Positions 23,701-38,700 of a DNA stretch of 64,000 nt are shown in pieces. The stretch comes from Rhodopirellula sp. SM50 (GTDB taxonomy: Bacteria; Planctomycetota; Planctomycetia; Pirellulales; Pirellulaceae). Both the position numbers and the translations under genes were made by a program. The stretch spans positions 62,001-126,000 of the forward strand of contig NZ_NTFY01000014.1 of the NCBI RefSeq assembly GCF_002289565.1, given 5' to 3'. The stretch's first letter is position 1; each line of letters starts with the position of its first letter. The notes under the pieces are model-generated. The model worked only from the letters and a program-made list of their open reading frames with translations. It was not told where the DNA came from and did no database searches.

Positions 23701-26700
23701 CTCATTAATCACGGTGATAGAAACATCTGCTTCGGAGGCGTTGATTCCGTCACTCACAATGAATGGAATCATGAAATTGCCGGCCTGATGGTAATCGGGT
23801 GTCCAACTAAAAAGCCCAGAAGCAGGGTCCAAGAATGAACCGGTAGGGAGCAATGGACTGCTGAACAACAGCGTTTCTCCATCGGCGTCTTCTGAAACAA
23901 GCTGAAGCCTAATCGGCTCGCCCTCGCGCACCAACAGTTCCTCGGGTGCCGAGAGGGATGGAGCTTGGTTCACAGGGGCAACGAGAATGGTGGCCGAAAC
24001 TTCGCTGCGAAGCACACCGTCGAAAGCGACGAATCGAATATCACCGTAGGTGCCGGCGGCTTCATAACCGGGCGTCCATCGGAGAACATTCAGGTCGCCG
24101 TCAAAAGTCGCCCCGGGAGGGAGATTGTCGACCCAGACCAAGGGCAATTCGCCCGAGTCATCCGAAACAGCGACCGCCAGCTCCAGCGTCTCACCTTCTG
24201 AAATCATAATGTTTTCAGGAACGTCAATGATCTGAGGCGGAAGGTTTCCACCCTCCACTGCAATCGTATATCGCTGCGTTGCCGATCCCCCGCGAGGATC
24301 AAAGGCTAGAACGACAACTTCCACGCTTGCGGGTGTGAGCGAATTGGGAAGCCACGATACTTGACCCGAAGTCGAATCTAGCGTCATTCCAGATGGTCCC
24401 TTCGTGAGCAGATAGGTAACGCTCGTGCCGTCAGGATCGTTCGCCACAATCACATCGGCATAGGGAACATCAATGGTCGCGGTGGTTGCAGGTGCCGACT
24501 GAAACAGCGGACGCTGGTTGCTTGCTGGCAACGTGTAGATTCCATAGTCATACAAAATCCGCTCGAAGTTCGGATTGCTGACCATGATGGTTTGACCACT
24601 CGTTGATTCACCCGAACGCAACGTGCCATTCTCCAAACTCACGCTCAGGTCGACCAACCAGACGCCGTCCTCGGACGGCTGAGAGCCCCCCACGGGGACC
24701 CCGGAAAAACCATTTTCCGGATCAAGCACCAGGTAAAGCGGAAGGACAAGGTCATTTGTAGACGAATTGGTCACCTTGACGTCGTACGAAACCGTCGAAT
24801 CCAATCGTCGTGATCTAGAGCTCGTAAACTCGATATCAACCAACTCGGAGAAGTCCGAAATCCCCACGAACTGCAGCGTATACGGCGCGGCAAGCTTTAT
24901 GCCGATTTCACTCTCAATAGCTGGTTGAACCGTGAAAGTGTACACGTCGGGGACAAGTCCCGGGAAAGTCAAGATTGCCGTTTGGTTGGACTCGTCGTAG
25001 CGAATGGAATCAGGATTGAGAACTTCACTGTTTGCCCCTTCAAGAACGTAGTTCACAGGGTTCAGGACCGAAGCACCGTCAGATTCCAGGCCAACCAGCA
25101 TCGGTTGATCAAATGCAACCAGCAACTCATTACGCGGCAGGGCAACGACGGCGTCTGCCGGAGGATTGGTGAAGGCGACTTGGGGAGCGACGATCGGGGA
25201 GAGCACGTCGACCTGGTTGGATTGGCTGACGAGCAGCCTGCCATCGGCGGTGGCTTTGACGATGTCACCTCGCGTTCCGCCCGTGGCGACGGCGGTTTGT
25301 TGCCGTGTGGCGAGGTCAACCATGGTGAGTTCGCCGCCGGCCCCGAGCTGGCCGGCGTTGCTGCTGATGAACAGCAGGCCTTCCAGGTCGGTTCCCGGAA
25401 CGCCGAAGGTCAAACTGTCGATCGGGATGTCGAAGTCCAACATCGGCTCGGGCGTTCCGTCCTCCGCGAAACGCACCACCGTTTCGCGGTTCGGCCAGGT
25501 CGCTCCCCACAATGTCCCGTCGGGGGCGAAGGTCAGATTGCCGACACGCAGATCACTGAAGGATTCGAATGTTTCATTGATCGGATCGAAACGATCAACG
25601 CCGCGACTGGTCGAAACGTAAATGTCACCGCTGGCCGGATCGATCGCCAACGTTTGCGTGATGCCATCGCCGAACTCTCGCTCGATCAGGCCGGTTTCAG
25701 CATTGAGCAACAACAACGGACCGCCGCCGGTTGTCGCCCACAATCCTCCGGAAGGTCCGAACTCAAGATCAAAAATCGGGTGCGTGAGTTCGGCGATCGC
25801 GTTGCCGGCGACTCCTCCCTCGATCGAGACCTCGTACAGGAAGTTGCGGCCGAGCCCTCCGCTGATCAAGGTCGTGCCGTCTTCCCGCGCCGCGATCGCC
25901 ATCGGGCCGATCCCGGCTTCGCTGGCCGGAATTCCGCTGGCGAATTGCCGCGCCGCAAAGGGATTCAGTACCGTCGCGTACTCCGACGTGTTGCCGGCCG
26001 ACGGAACAGCCGACTGGGCCGCCAGGAACAGTTCGTTGGTCGACGGAGTTTCGACCGGTTTCGGTGCCGGTGGCAGCGGCGCGGTGGTTCGATCGAATCG
26101 ATTGGTCGTACCCAAGTTGACTTGTGAGCCGTCGCCGGGCACTGCCGTTCCCAAGCGAGGCGATTCCTGGTTTCCGGCATGGTCGGTCGCCAAGGCAAGA
26201 AACTCATAAGTACTCCCGGGATCGCCCACGTAAATCCCGCTGGCTTCGGTCGACTGGCGTTGCCAGATCGCAAAATCGCCGCCGTCCTGGGCAACATAAA
26301 CCGTGACGTGTTTTAATCCGGAACCGTTTTCTTCATCGACCGCGTCCCAGGTGACTTCGAATCGGCTGGCATCGGCTCCGATCGGCGTCGAGGTGACGGT
26401 GGTCATTGGCGCGGCAACGTCAACGCGGTGCGAAGTGACGTTGGTTTGCATCGGAGGTGCGTTGTTGAGCAGTACGCGAGCCGATGCGGTGATCTCGTTA
26501 GCGATCGCAAGATTCGCAGCCGGATTGACCTGGTAAGTCACAAACCCCGCGCCGCGACCGCGTGCATCATTCGGCGGCAACAAGCCAATGTCACCTTCGC
26601 GGACCAGTTCGCCGGTCGCCGGATCAATCGCCTGCAATCTCCAACTCGCGATCCGTGTTTCCAGATCCACTCCTGCCGTGACGCGAAGAATGAAGCCCTT

Positions 26701-29700
26701 GCTGTCGACGAAATCAAAGTCGCCTTGGAAAGTTGCCAAGTCGTCGGGAATGTGAACCTGGACGTCCCCGAGTTTCAGATCGCCGAGCCGGAAGGAACGC
26801 ACGTCGACGTCCTCATCAAGTTCTGTCACAACGCGAAGGTCGTTTGTGGCCGACGCCGCCGAGGCGTCGTTTTGGAACTGGATGGTGTACGGCAGCGGCG
26901 CCGTGGCGGGAACGAATTGCTGGTCGCCAAAGCCGAAGGGACCGACCAGGCTGGCGTTCGGCGTTTCGGCCCCCGTGCCTTCGAAGAAACGCGCGAAGTT
27001 CGGCGGAGCGAGTTCGGCGCCGGCAGGAACATCCAATGCCGCCGAACCCAACTTGTTCGAGAACGGAACGTAGATGTTGAACGACTGGAAGTGAGTCGGT
27101 CGGCTCTGATTCAGTTCAAACGCGGCGGGGTCCACGTCGGTGGCGTAGGTCGCTCCAGGATTGGACGTTTCGGCAAGCGTGGTGTCGTTGCCGTACCAGT
27201 GCCGTACTTGTTCAAAGAAGTCGAGCAGGCTGCCGCTGGTTTGAATCTCTTCGCCGACCGGACCCGCGAGCACGCCCGTGGAGAGTACGGCAGCGAGGCT
27301 AATGACCTTGGGGTTTTCACGGATCGGCGGTGCGTCGTCTTCCTGACGCAGCAATCCACCTTCTTCCAGGGCCGCCAAGTAAGCGTCCGCCCAGGCATCA
27401 CGGTCGGCGGCCAGGACTCGAAGCGCCGGCGTGGCATCGGGATCGTTCAGGACCGCGTCGCGCAGCGCCAGGGCATCACGTGTTTGCAATGCGATGAATT
27501 CATCGCGGTCGACTGCGGTTCCTGATGCCAAAATGTGGAACTGAAACGCGACAAGTTCTGGATCGATCGTGTCCAGGAACGATCCGGCGTATTCGCCGTA
27601 CGCTTCACTGAGCTGCGGGAACAGCTCGTCAAGTTTCTGTTGGTCGGCTTCCGAAAGCACGCTGCTGAGGGTTTCATAAAACCGATCCATCACGGCCAGA
27701 AACTCATCCTGCTCCTGGTCGATCAACTCCTGCAGCCCCGGATAGGTGTGGACGTTGAAGGTCAGCCCTGCAAAGTCGCCGACGGTCAGGTCCGGAATCA
27801 CGCCGGGAGTGGTGATCTGGCCCAGTGCATCGGTTTGAAAACTGTCGTCGTGAGGTGTGGTGATCGCCGAATCGAGACTGGCCCAGGGAACGTCGTCAAA
27901 CGCTTCGCCGTCGGGCCGGCCGCGGAGGTTTGAAGTGAACGCCGCGTAACGGAAATCGAACAGATCGGGGTTCGTGCCCAGTTCAGGAACGCCGAGCGTG
28001 AAGTAGACGTAGGGCGCATCCACGTTGCTGCGGTTGTCAACGGAGAAACTAAACGTGCCGATTTCACCGGGATTGAGCACACGCGGGCCGCCGAGTCCCA
28101 CCGAGACGTCGGGTTCGATTGCCCGTTCAATCTGGTAGCGATACGGCAACGAAGCTTCTTCGCCGCCGGGGTTGATCACCTTGACGTCGTACAGACCGTG
28201 TGGGGCGTCGCGCAGATCGAACGTGGCGAGAATCCGTGTGCTGTTGAGCACTTCGTAGTTGACCGGTTCGAACTCGCCAAACCTCGGGCGAACCAATTTT
28301 GGAATCGCGTTTTCATCGAACTTCGCACCGTGGATCGTCGTGGTGACCCAGCGAGAATCACCGCCGATGTCGGTGGTGACGTCCGTGACTTGGAACGGCA
28401 GCAGCTCGGCCAGGACGGTGACCGGCGTGTCGTCGTCCGGTTGAGAATAACCGCGGACCAGGACGTAGTACGATCCGGGTTCGGTGGTTGCGATGACGGC
28501 GGCCTGATCGGGTTTGAGTTGCCCCGAGTAGGCCGCGTCGTACTGGATCCCGTTGGGCACGTCGCGGAAACGAATGAACAACTCGTTGGCGGCTTGATCG
28601 GCATCGGAATCGATCGAGACCCGCAGCGTTTCGCCGGCACCCACTTGGACTTCATACAAGCGAACTTGTCCGGTGCTGAGCGTTGTTTCAAGCGGCACGC
28701 CGGGCGTCAACGAATCGACGGTCAGTTCAATCGTGCCCGGCGATGCGGTTTGATTATTGAGTTCGTTCTCGGCTTCGAAGACGTCATCAAAGATGTCGGC
28801 GCGGGTGATGACGCGGTACTGGCCGGGCCGAGCGGGCGGCAGTGTGGCGGTCAACGTCGATGTGTACGTCTCGCCGACGGCCATCGAGAACCGGGTTGCG
28901 TTATTTTCGACGATGCCCGGAAATTCAGCGCGTCCCAGCGGGATATCAGTGATGTCCCAGATCGCATCTTCGGACAGGTACAACGCGTCCGACCAAATGC
29001 CGGTCGCTGGTTCGGGGCCATGATTGGTGACCGACCAGGTGATCTGGACGTCTTCACCTGACTTTCCGCTCGATGGGATTTCGATCGTCTCGACTTGCAA
29101 GTCGGCTGGCGGAGGCAATTCGATCACGGTCGGCGGCTGGCCGGCGAGCGAGTTGTTGAACTCCTTGTCCAGTTCGAACACATCGCCGTCCGGAAAACGA
29201 TTGTTGACCACCGGATCGGTGATCACGATCACGTAGTAGGCGCCCTCGAGATTCCTCGGGGCGCGGACCGATTGTGTCGCCGTATATGATTGGTCTTTCG
29301 CCAGACCGCCGGAATAGGAATTCGAGCCGAGGTAACGATCGGCATCCCTGTCCAAGAACGGATCGCGTGACAGGTAGATGAGATCCGTCCAGCTGGACTG
29401 TCCCGGCAGCGTGTCACCGGGGCCGAGGTTGCTGACGGTGTACTCGACGTCGAACGGTTTTCCGGCCAGCAATCGTGGCGGCACCACCACCGAAGTGACT
29501 TGCAGGTCCGGCGGATCGGTCAGTTCGATCGGCAACAATGCCTTGGCGGTGTTGTCGCCTTCGCCGGCAAATTCTTGCACGACCGCCATGCCGGTGGCAC
29601 CGCATCCAACGATCTCATTGCGGAAGATGGCCAGACAGTCCACCACGGACGAACCTCCTAGCCGAAACTCGATGCCGCTTCCGTCGACTTCGGGGAATCG

Positions 29701-32700
29701 TGCACGGGTGAACTTGGAGTCGACGTCGACGATCAGATAGAAGTCGCCGTCGATCCCTTGTGGAAGTCGCACATCGAGCGATCGACTGTAGGATTCATCG
29801 ACGCCGAGAACCTTTCCGTTTGCTCCCGAGCCACCCCTTTCGCCCAGCAGCCAGTCGGACGGGTCCAACGATTCGTCGCGGGAAAGAAAGACGCGATCGG
29901 GCCAGGCTTGTTCGGCCTGATCGGTGTCGGGCCGCGGGTAGGTCGCCGCATCGCCGATGTTCTGAACGGTCCAGTCAACCGTGATGGTTTGACCGGACTG
30001 GACCACGCCCGATGGCACCGTCAATGAGGTGACCTTGAGGTCCGGTTCGGAATAGCTGATCTGAATCGATCTTGAGTCGCGGTTATTGTATTCCTGGGCC
30101 GCGAAACCGCTGCCTGGTCCTCGCCCGCCTTCGTAAACCGCACCGCGTCCCCACTTATTCGTCCCCGCGTAGAACCGTTCGCTGGACGGGTTATCCATCG
30201 GTGGGACAGTCGGTTCGTACTTCCGCGGATCAGGGATCGGAAGTGCATCGGTCCAGACGTAGACGTAGTACTCGCCATCGGCGCCGCGCGGCATGCGAAT
30301 CCGAGCCGATTCGGTATAGCTGTCACCGGTTCCCAGCGGCGTGTCGCTGCGGTGGATCTGTTTTCGCACCAGAGTCGATTCGCTGAGCTCGAACTCAGGG
30401 AAGCGAGACAGGAAAACATACTCGGTCCAGTACGTTGTGCCGGACCACACCGGTGCACCGACGTTGGTCACGGTCCAGCTGAGATCGACATATTCGCCCG
30501 ACTCGCTTGTCGCCGGCAAGTTGATGTCGGTGATCTGTAAATCGGCTGCCGAGCGGTTAATGGTGATCGAAGTCGACTGGTCATTGTTGTCTTCGAAGGA
30601 ACCTTCGTAGATTCGAGAAACCTGGGCGTCGGTCTCGACGATCACATAACTGCCAAAAATCTCTGGCGACAGCTTGAAGTCGGCTTCCGCGGTATAACCT
30701 TGACCGGCTTCCAAGCGACCGCGATGCTCGACGAATCCGAGAGACCATACCTGCGCGTCGGGATGGCTACGATTAGCGTGAGTCGAAACGTAGATCCAAT
30801 CGGTCCACGCATCGCCCCCCGTCGCGTTTTCTCCCTGGTTTCGCACCGTCCACTGGACCGCCACCGACGTTCCCGCGTCGACCGTGGCCGGTGCGACGAC
30901 GCTGTCGACGACCAAGTCCGCGGGCGTTGTGGCTAGCGGCAGCACCGTGATCGGTCGCGCCTTGTAGTTATTGCTATCCAGTTCGTTTGGATCGTCGGGG
31001 TTGATGTTGATGTCCCGAGTGTCTTCGACCACCACGTTGAAGGCGTCCGACCAGACGGTGATGTGCCACTGGCCGGCTTCGAAATCTTTGCCATCGATCT
31101 TTGGCAGCGTCACCCGACGCGTCGCGGTGTAGTCTTCCCCGATCGCCAGCGAACCGAAATGTGAAAACGTCCCCAGCAAGATGTCTTCGGGTTCGCTCCG
31201 AGCGTCGGGTCGATTGCGATCGACCGTCAACCAGATGGTGTCGTTCCAGGAATCCACATTGGTTTCACCGAGTCCCAGATTGGTGACGGTGTAAGAAACA
31301 TCGATCGTCGTGCCCTCGAAGACTTCGTCCGGTGCGATGACGTCGGAGGTGACCAGATCGGCCGGCGGAAGTGCTTCGGCAAAGAACGAATGGGTTCCGA
31401 GGTTATTGTCTTCGTCCGGATATTCTTCGATGGAATCTTCAAAGTCGGTTTGGACAAGCACGAATACATCGCCGCGGAATCGTTTCGGCACGACATAGGG
31501 ATCGACTGAAACCTGATAAGGTTCATTCGGGTTCAGTGCAGCGGCATTGTCAAAGGTGCCGAGCACGATGTCATCGCTGGTGACTTTGTTGTCAAGCGAG
31601 AGGTACACCCGGTCTTTCCAGCGTCCCCGAGTTGTCTCGGTGCCACGGTTGGTCACGATGTAAGTCGCGGAAATCGTTCCCCCGGCGGGAACGCTTGTGG
31701 GCGCGATGATGTCGGTGACTTGCAAGTCCGGACGCGGCGGATGGCTGACGACGATGATTTCGTCGTCTTCGCTAACGTTGTTGTCCGCCGCCGCGGCGTG
31801 TTCGTACAGCGAACCGGTGAAGTTCGAGTGCACGACGACTTGAAATGCACCTTCCAGTTCGGCGGAAAGCGAAAGTTGCTCGGCGCGGGTGTACGATAGT
31901 CCGGCGTCGAGCGTCAGCGACGTTTCGAAGATTCCCAGGTGAATCAGACTCGCATTGGGATCCCCCACGGGTTTCAGCGACAGGCGATCACTCCAGCGTC
32001 CATCGGCCGCTGCGTCGCCCGTGTTGCGAACCGTCCACTCCACGTCGATCTTGCCACCCGACTTCGCTTCCGGCGGCGCCGTGATCGCTTCGACGATCAA
32101 GTCGGGCGAGGGGGCGACGGTGATGCTCGTCGCCGAGGAGACACGCCGGTTGTTGCCGCCGAAACGATGTTCGAACACGCCGGGGAAGGTTCCGGTGTCG
32201 ACGACGACATAGAAGGTTCCTTCCAGTCCGTTGGGAAGCGAAATTTGGGTCGTGCGACGATAACTTTGATCAACATTCAGCACGCCGAAGTGACTGCTGC
32301 CTGCGGCGATGCTCGGATCGTTGCGGTTCACTTGGAAGGCACGCAAGAAGTCCGTCCCATCGGGGTTGCGGGCCAGTCGAACGACGTCCGTCCAAGTTGC
32401 GACGTCGGTGGGCCCGATGCCCTGGTTGGTGACTTCCCAGCTGATTTCAAGCGAACTGCCGCTGGAGGCCGTCGGCGGAACGTCGATCGAAGAGACGACG
32501 AGGTCGGCGTAGGGCGTCGGCGTGATTTCGACTTTGTCGGCAGCCAGCGCCACGTTGTTCGCCGTCTTGCTGTCTTCGAAGACATCGCCTTGAGCATCAG
32601 CGGCGACAAAGACATTGAATAGACCCGCCAATCCCGCCGGCAGCGTCAGGTCGACCGACGCGTTGTAGCGGTCGCCGACCGGCAACGATGTGTTGCGTTC

Positions 32701-35700
32701 CCGTTGGCCAACCACGCGATCGTCGCCGTTCCCAAAAATCTCGTCGGACGACAGGACGATCGAATCCACCCAGCGATCGCTATTCGTCATCACCTCGCCG
32801 AGATTGGCCACCGTCCAGCTGACGGTCATGGTCGCCGGGTCACCGATCACCAAGGTGGGACTGACCACGTTGCTGGCAACCAGGTCTGCATGCGGCGGCA
32901 CGGTCAATGTGATCGGGCTGGCGATCAGGTTGTTGCCTTCGCCGCCCAATTCGTAAATTTCATCTCCGTCGTCAACGCTGAGCAGCAAGAAGTGACTTCC
33001 GCTCAGTTCAATGGGGATGTCGACTGCTGTCTGAAACTCCTGACTGCCGCCGGGTTGCCAAACCGCCGTCTCGTCGCGCTGCGAAAGCAGCACATCGCCG
33101 GCATCGAGTTGGTCATTTTGGGACAGATAAATCCGCGTGGTGAAACCGGTGAGCGTCGCCGCGGTTCCGATTTGGCTTTCGCTCCAATCGATGGTGAGTG
33201 AGTTTCCGGCGACCACTTCGGCGGGCGGATTGATGAAAGCGCCCGTCAGGTCGGGATGCCCGAGCGAGATAACTTGCGGCAAGACGAAGACGTTGTTGGC
33301 CTCGCCATCGCGTTCGAAGAGTTCGTCATCCGTGTCGGTGACGAACACGACGTGGTAGTCGCCATCGGCCAAGTCGGGGACGGTAAAGGTTTGCGAGAAC
33401 AAACGAGACGCACCGTCGGCAAGCGACTGCTCGTGCCGTCGAGCGGCGACAGCGATTCCGGCAGCGATCGTGCCGTCGGTGGAAAGGTAAATGCGATCGG
33501 TCCACGCGGTTGGGGTCGCCAGGTCACCATTGTTTTCGATGGTCCAGCGAAGAATGAGGTCCTGCGCGGGTTGAACGGAGGACTCGCTGATGGAGGCCGA
33601 AGCGAAGACGAGGTCGGGCGTCGGCGCGGGAGTGACGGTGATCGCCGCAGCGACGACATTGTTCGTTTCGTCGAGTTCGATCACCGAGTTCTCGGCATCG
33701 GTCGCGAAGAGCACAAACAAGTCGCCGACGGATTGCTGAGGAATCGTGACATCCAGTTGCAGGTTGTAGACCCCTCCGACGCCGAGATCTTCGGTACGCA
33801 ACGAGTCCGCCAGCAGCGTATCGCCTGCGTCCAGCGTCGCGTCGGTTGAAAGATAAAGCCGATCACGCCACGGCCGGACCGCCGTGATTTGACCGGAATT
33901 GGTGACCTGCCACGACGTGGAAATCGTTTCGCCGCTGAGTGCGCCCGCCAGAGGAGTGACGAGCGCGGCCGTCAAATCGGGACGCTGAGTGATGATATTG
34001 GACGCCCCTGTCGCGGTCACGTTGTTGGTCGTCTCATCCAATTCAGGCACAACATCGGCAAAGTCGGTTCTCACGTAGAAGTAGACGGTGCCAGGGAGAT
34101 TCCCCGGCAGGTCGACATCGGCATTCTTTGAGTACGACTGAACGGAAGCCAGTCCAAGTTCATGGCGGATCGTTCCGACGACTTGATCATCCGCATCGCC
34201 GATGGTCTCGTTCAAGCTGAGCACCACTTCGTCGTTCCATGCGATCGAACTAGGAACATCGATGGGTGCGAGGTTGCTGACGGTCCAACCGATGGTCGCT
34301 TGCGGAGACGATCCCGCGACGATCTGGGCCGGCGCGACCAGATCGGACGTTTCAAGCTCATAGGTGTCCGTTGCCAAATTAACGGCCGGAAGCGAAGCGA
34401 GCGTCTGGTTGTCGTAGAGCGGGTCGCCACTCGCCGTCGCGGTGAACGAAATCTCGTAGGCGACGTCGCTATCGTCCAGCAGATCGTTGAACCCGGTGAC
34501 CGTAAAGGTTAGCGGCTGATTCCAGTTTCCTGCCGTGAAAGTGTGTGATGGCGGCGTGACGGATCCTTCGGTTGTGTCGCTTGAATTGACCGAGAATGCG
34601 ACGCCATGCAGCGGCTGGCTATCCAGAACGACCGTAAAGGTCGCGGTCCCACCGGCCTCGGTGGTTTGCAACGTCGCCGGTGCGGACACGGTGATGCCCG
34701 CGGTATCGTCGTCGAGATTGATGAAATCAAAGCGTTGCGTGGCTGCGTCGGAGTACTTGGGGTCCGTCGACGTGATCGATGCGCTGATTCGGTACGGCTG
34801 GTCTCCGTCGTCGACCTCGTCGTCTTGACCGGTGACGATGACCTGTTGCCCGGTGTTCCAGTTCTGGGCGTTGAAGGTCAAGAAGGCCGGAGTAACAAGT
34901 GCTTCACTCGGGTTACTCGACGTCAGCGTCACGATGACGTCTGCTGTGGGCTGACTGGTCAGGACCACCAACGACTCGAGGGTGGCACCGGATTCGGTCG
35001 TTTGATTGGAGGCGGGTGGCGACACAAGGTAGCCCGCCGCATCATTGTCCTGGTTCAAAACCGCGACATCCGATGGATCGAGTCCGGCAAAGAGCGGGTC
35101 GTTGCTGACGATCGGCGCGGTGACGATCGAGTAAGGCACATCACCGTCGTCGACGAAGTCGTCGATGCCGGTGACCGTGACCGTCTGCGGGACGTTCCAG
35201 TTTCCGCTGTCGAATACGACCGAATCGCGGTTGGGAACACCCTCGTCGGGATCGCTGGAGGAAAGTCCGATGGTCACCGGCGCCGACGGAGCATCCTCTA
35301 ACTCGATCGTGAACGTCGCGGTGTCGCCCACTTCTGTCGTTGTCAGTCCGACCAGCGGATCGATTTTGATTCCCGCAACGACGCTGGTCAGTGAATAGGT
35401 GTTGTCAGTTCGGACCGGTACGAGGGCGCGATTGCTGTCGATCACCAGCCCGTTGAAGGTCGTGAAGTTGCCGGTCTGGTTTCCGAAACTGGTGATCAGT
35501 TCAAAGACATCGCCGCGGCTGGGCAGGAATGTGCTGGCGACATCCACATTGAGTGTGCCGTCCAAAGTCACCGAATTAAACACGCCCAGGCGATCGTGTT
35601 GAGTTCCGACATCGGTCCCTGCAATCTCGAAAGACAGACTGCCGCCGGCAGCTTGGGTGTAGTTTCCGCGGATCGTCAGTATTCCCGGCCCATCGAATCC

Positions 35701-38700
35701 CGGCATGACATCACCACCGGAGTTGATCGTATCGGCCCAGACGATTCCGTTGCCTTCGAGCGTTCCGCCCTGAAGCAGGTACTGATTTGACGGGTCGATC
35801 CAACCACCTTCCGCGATCCACGTTTCACCGCCGGTTTGGATAAAGTCACCGGTAACGGAAAACGTGCTACCGAACTCCACATCGACGATGCCCGCGTTGG
35901 TGAAGTCCGCCGGCACGGTAACATTGGCCCCATCGGCGATGGCGAACGTGCCATCGGCTTCATTGAGTGCAAAGGCTCGCAAAGCGTTGTTGCCGCTCGT
36001 GTCACGAATCGCAGCGCCGGAAGCAATCAATTCAATGGTTGCGGCGTTGGATTGGATATCAGCGCCGGGAAATCGAAGTTCGCCCTCAACGATGTAGCGC
36101 CCACCCTCAAGGCGGTTATTCACAAAATTCGAAAAGCTACTTGATATGTCGAGTCGCCCCTCAAACACCGCTAAGATGCCGTCATTCTCAAATGGGATCG
36201 CAATTTGAGCAGTTTCGCTGCCGCTGTGACGCAGCGTCCCCGCGTTGATGAATTGACCCGGCTGTGCTGAAAAGAAGAGGCGGTGAAAGTAGAAACGACT
36301 TGAGTCATTGAGCAAGATGGTTCCGTCGGCTTGGTTGGCAAGCAAGCCTGTATTCGTGTCCGTGCCGCCGTCAAGAATGTTGAGTCCTCCTCCAAGCACA
36401 GCAATTTCGCCGTGGTTTTCCAGCGTACGGAGTAATCCCCTGTCATAGATGGTCGACTGGATCGATGCAGTGGCCGTGCTCGAAAGGATCGTTTTACCCG
36501 AACCCGACATTGAACCCTGGTTCCAGTCCAGGCGGTCCGTGATCGTCACGTCACCGGAACCCGTCAAGTTGGCTGAACTGCCGGAAATCTTAAGGCGTTC
36601 CAGAGTGGTGTTTTGGTTGACGCCCACCGAACCCTGGAGATTCAAAACGCCGTTGCCGACCAGGTTGGCGGTAGGCACCAAATTGAGAGTGCCGCCAGTT
36701 AACACCAAATCATTGTCGAAGGTGAGTTGGTCAATCGTGACCGTTCCAGAAGCGGACAGTCCGCTGCCGACGACGGTCGTGTTGATCAGCTTGGGGCTGC
36801 TAGTCAGCTGCAATCCGCCTTCGAGAATCTCAATCGTGCCTCCATCATTTTCGAATGGGATCGCAATTTGAGCAGTTTCGCTGCCGCTGTGACGCAGCGT
36901 CCCCGCGTTGATGAATTGACCCGGCTGTGCTGAAAGGAAGAGGCGGTGAAAGTAGAAACGACTTGAGTCATTGAGCAGGATGGTTCCGTCGGCTTGGTTG
37001 GCAAGCAAGCCTGTATTCGTGTCCGTGCCGCCATCAAGAATATTGAGCCCTCCTCCAAGCACAGCAATTTCGCCGTGGTTTTCCAGCGTACGGAGTAATC
37101 CCCTGTCATAGATGGTCGACTGGATCGATGCGGTGGCCGTGCTCGAAAGGATCGTTTTACCCGAACCCGACATTGAACCCTGGTTCCAGTCCAGGCGGTC
37201 CGTGATCGTCACGTCACCGGAACCGATTAAGATGGCTTCGGTACCAGAAACACCAAGGCGAGTTAGGATAGCGCCTTCCGAAACACTAAAACGGCTATTC
37301 GATAGGGCAACCGTTTCCTCCGCGAAGATACTGTTGACGGCGACCGATTGCGTTACCGCGACGGTGACGTCGCCGGGTTGATCCGGAATCAATACGTCGG
37401 CGGTTGAGTTGGGGAGGATGTCGCCAACCCAGTTCAGCGGATCGTGCCACGACGTGGCATCACCGCCTCCGTCCCAGATGAAGTTTGCGGTGTCGTCGTC
37501 GAGGTTGGTTAGATCGATGGTTTGATCGGACGCCGATTGGTAATCCGTGTCCGCCGTTGCAGCGATGCTGAGCGTGACGGTGTATTCGGTATCGCCATCG
37601 TCGACCACATCGTCCTGACCGGTGACCACGACCGTTTGCGGCGTGTTGAAGTTGTCGGGGGTGAAGATGAGTTGGTCGACCGAGACCCGGCCTTCGCGCG
37701 TTAGCGAGGAGCGAACATCAACAACGACGTCGGCGGTCGGTCGACTGCCTAGCTTGACGGTGAACTCACTCGTCCCACCGGCTTCGGTGGTTTGTGTGGA
37801 AGTCGGCGGCGTGACAATTAAGGCGACTTCGTCGTCATCTTGATTGCTGAGCGAGACATCGACCGGATTGAAATCTTTGAAGTTCAGATCATCGCTGACC
37901 GCAGCGGCCGTGATGATGCGGTAAGCGATGTCGCCATCGTCTTGGAAGTCGTCAACGCCGGTGACGGTGACCGACTTGGGGGCCCAATCGGTGGGCGTGA
38001 AGGTGACCGAATCGACGCTGACGGTTCCTTCACTTTCATCGCTCGATGAAATCCCGATCGTGACGTCGGTGGTGGGCTGTTGATCCAGAATCACCGAGAA
38101 CTGGACGCTGCCGCCGCCTTCGGTGGTCGTCAAGTTTTCAAAGGGCTCGACGCGGATGCTGACGAACTCGGCTTCGAGGAAGTATCCGTCTCCAGTGTTG
38201 TTCGGCACGAGCAGCCGATTCGGAGCGTAGTCCAGTCCGGTGAACGTCGAGAAATCACCGGAACGAGAAAACAACGGGTAGTCGAGAATCTCGAACGAAT
38301 CGCCGGCACCGGGCGCATAGCCGTCCGCCACCGAAACGCTCAGCGTGCCATCGAGGATCGCTTCATTTGCTTGAATGAAACCGAACTGATCCGGCGGCGG
38401 GCCATTGAGTCCGATCTGGAGCGTCCCGGCGTTCCCCTGTTCGAATCGTCCTGTCACGACCAAGCCACCGTCGAGCGGTTCGACAACGCCACCGCGATTG
38501 TTGATGTCACCCAGAAGGTTCCCGTCACCGCGAAGTCTGCCGCCATCCAGGAAGAGCGTCCCGGTCAGCATCTCAGCGCCGTTTGTGATTTCGGTCAGCC
38601 CATCGGTCTGAACAAAGTTGGTAAAGAAGCCGGGCGCGAAAGCACTAAAGCCGTCCAGCCGGAACAGACCTCGATTTTCCAAGGCGCTATCGAGAAACAA

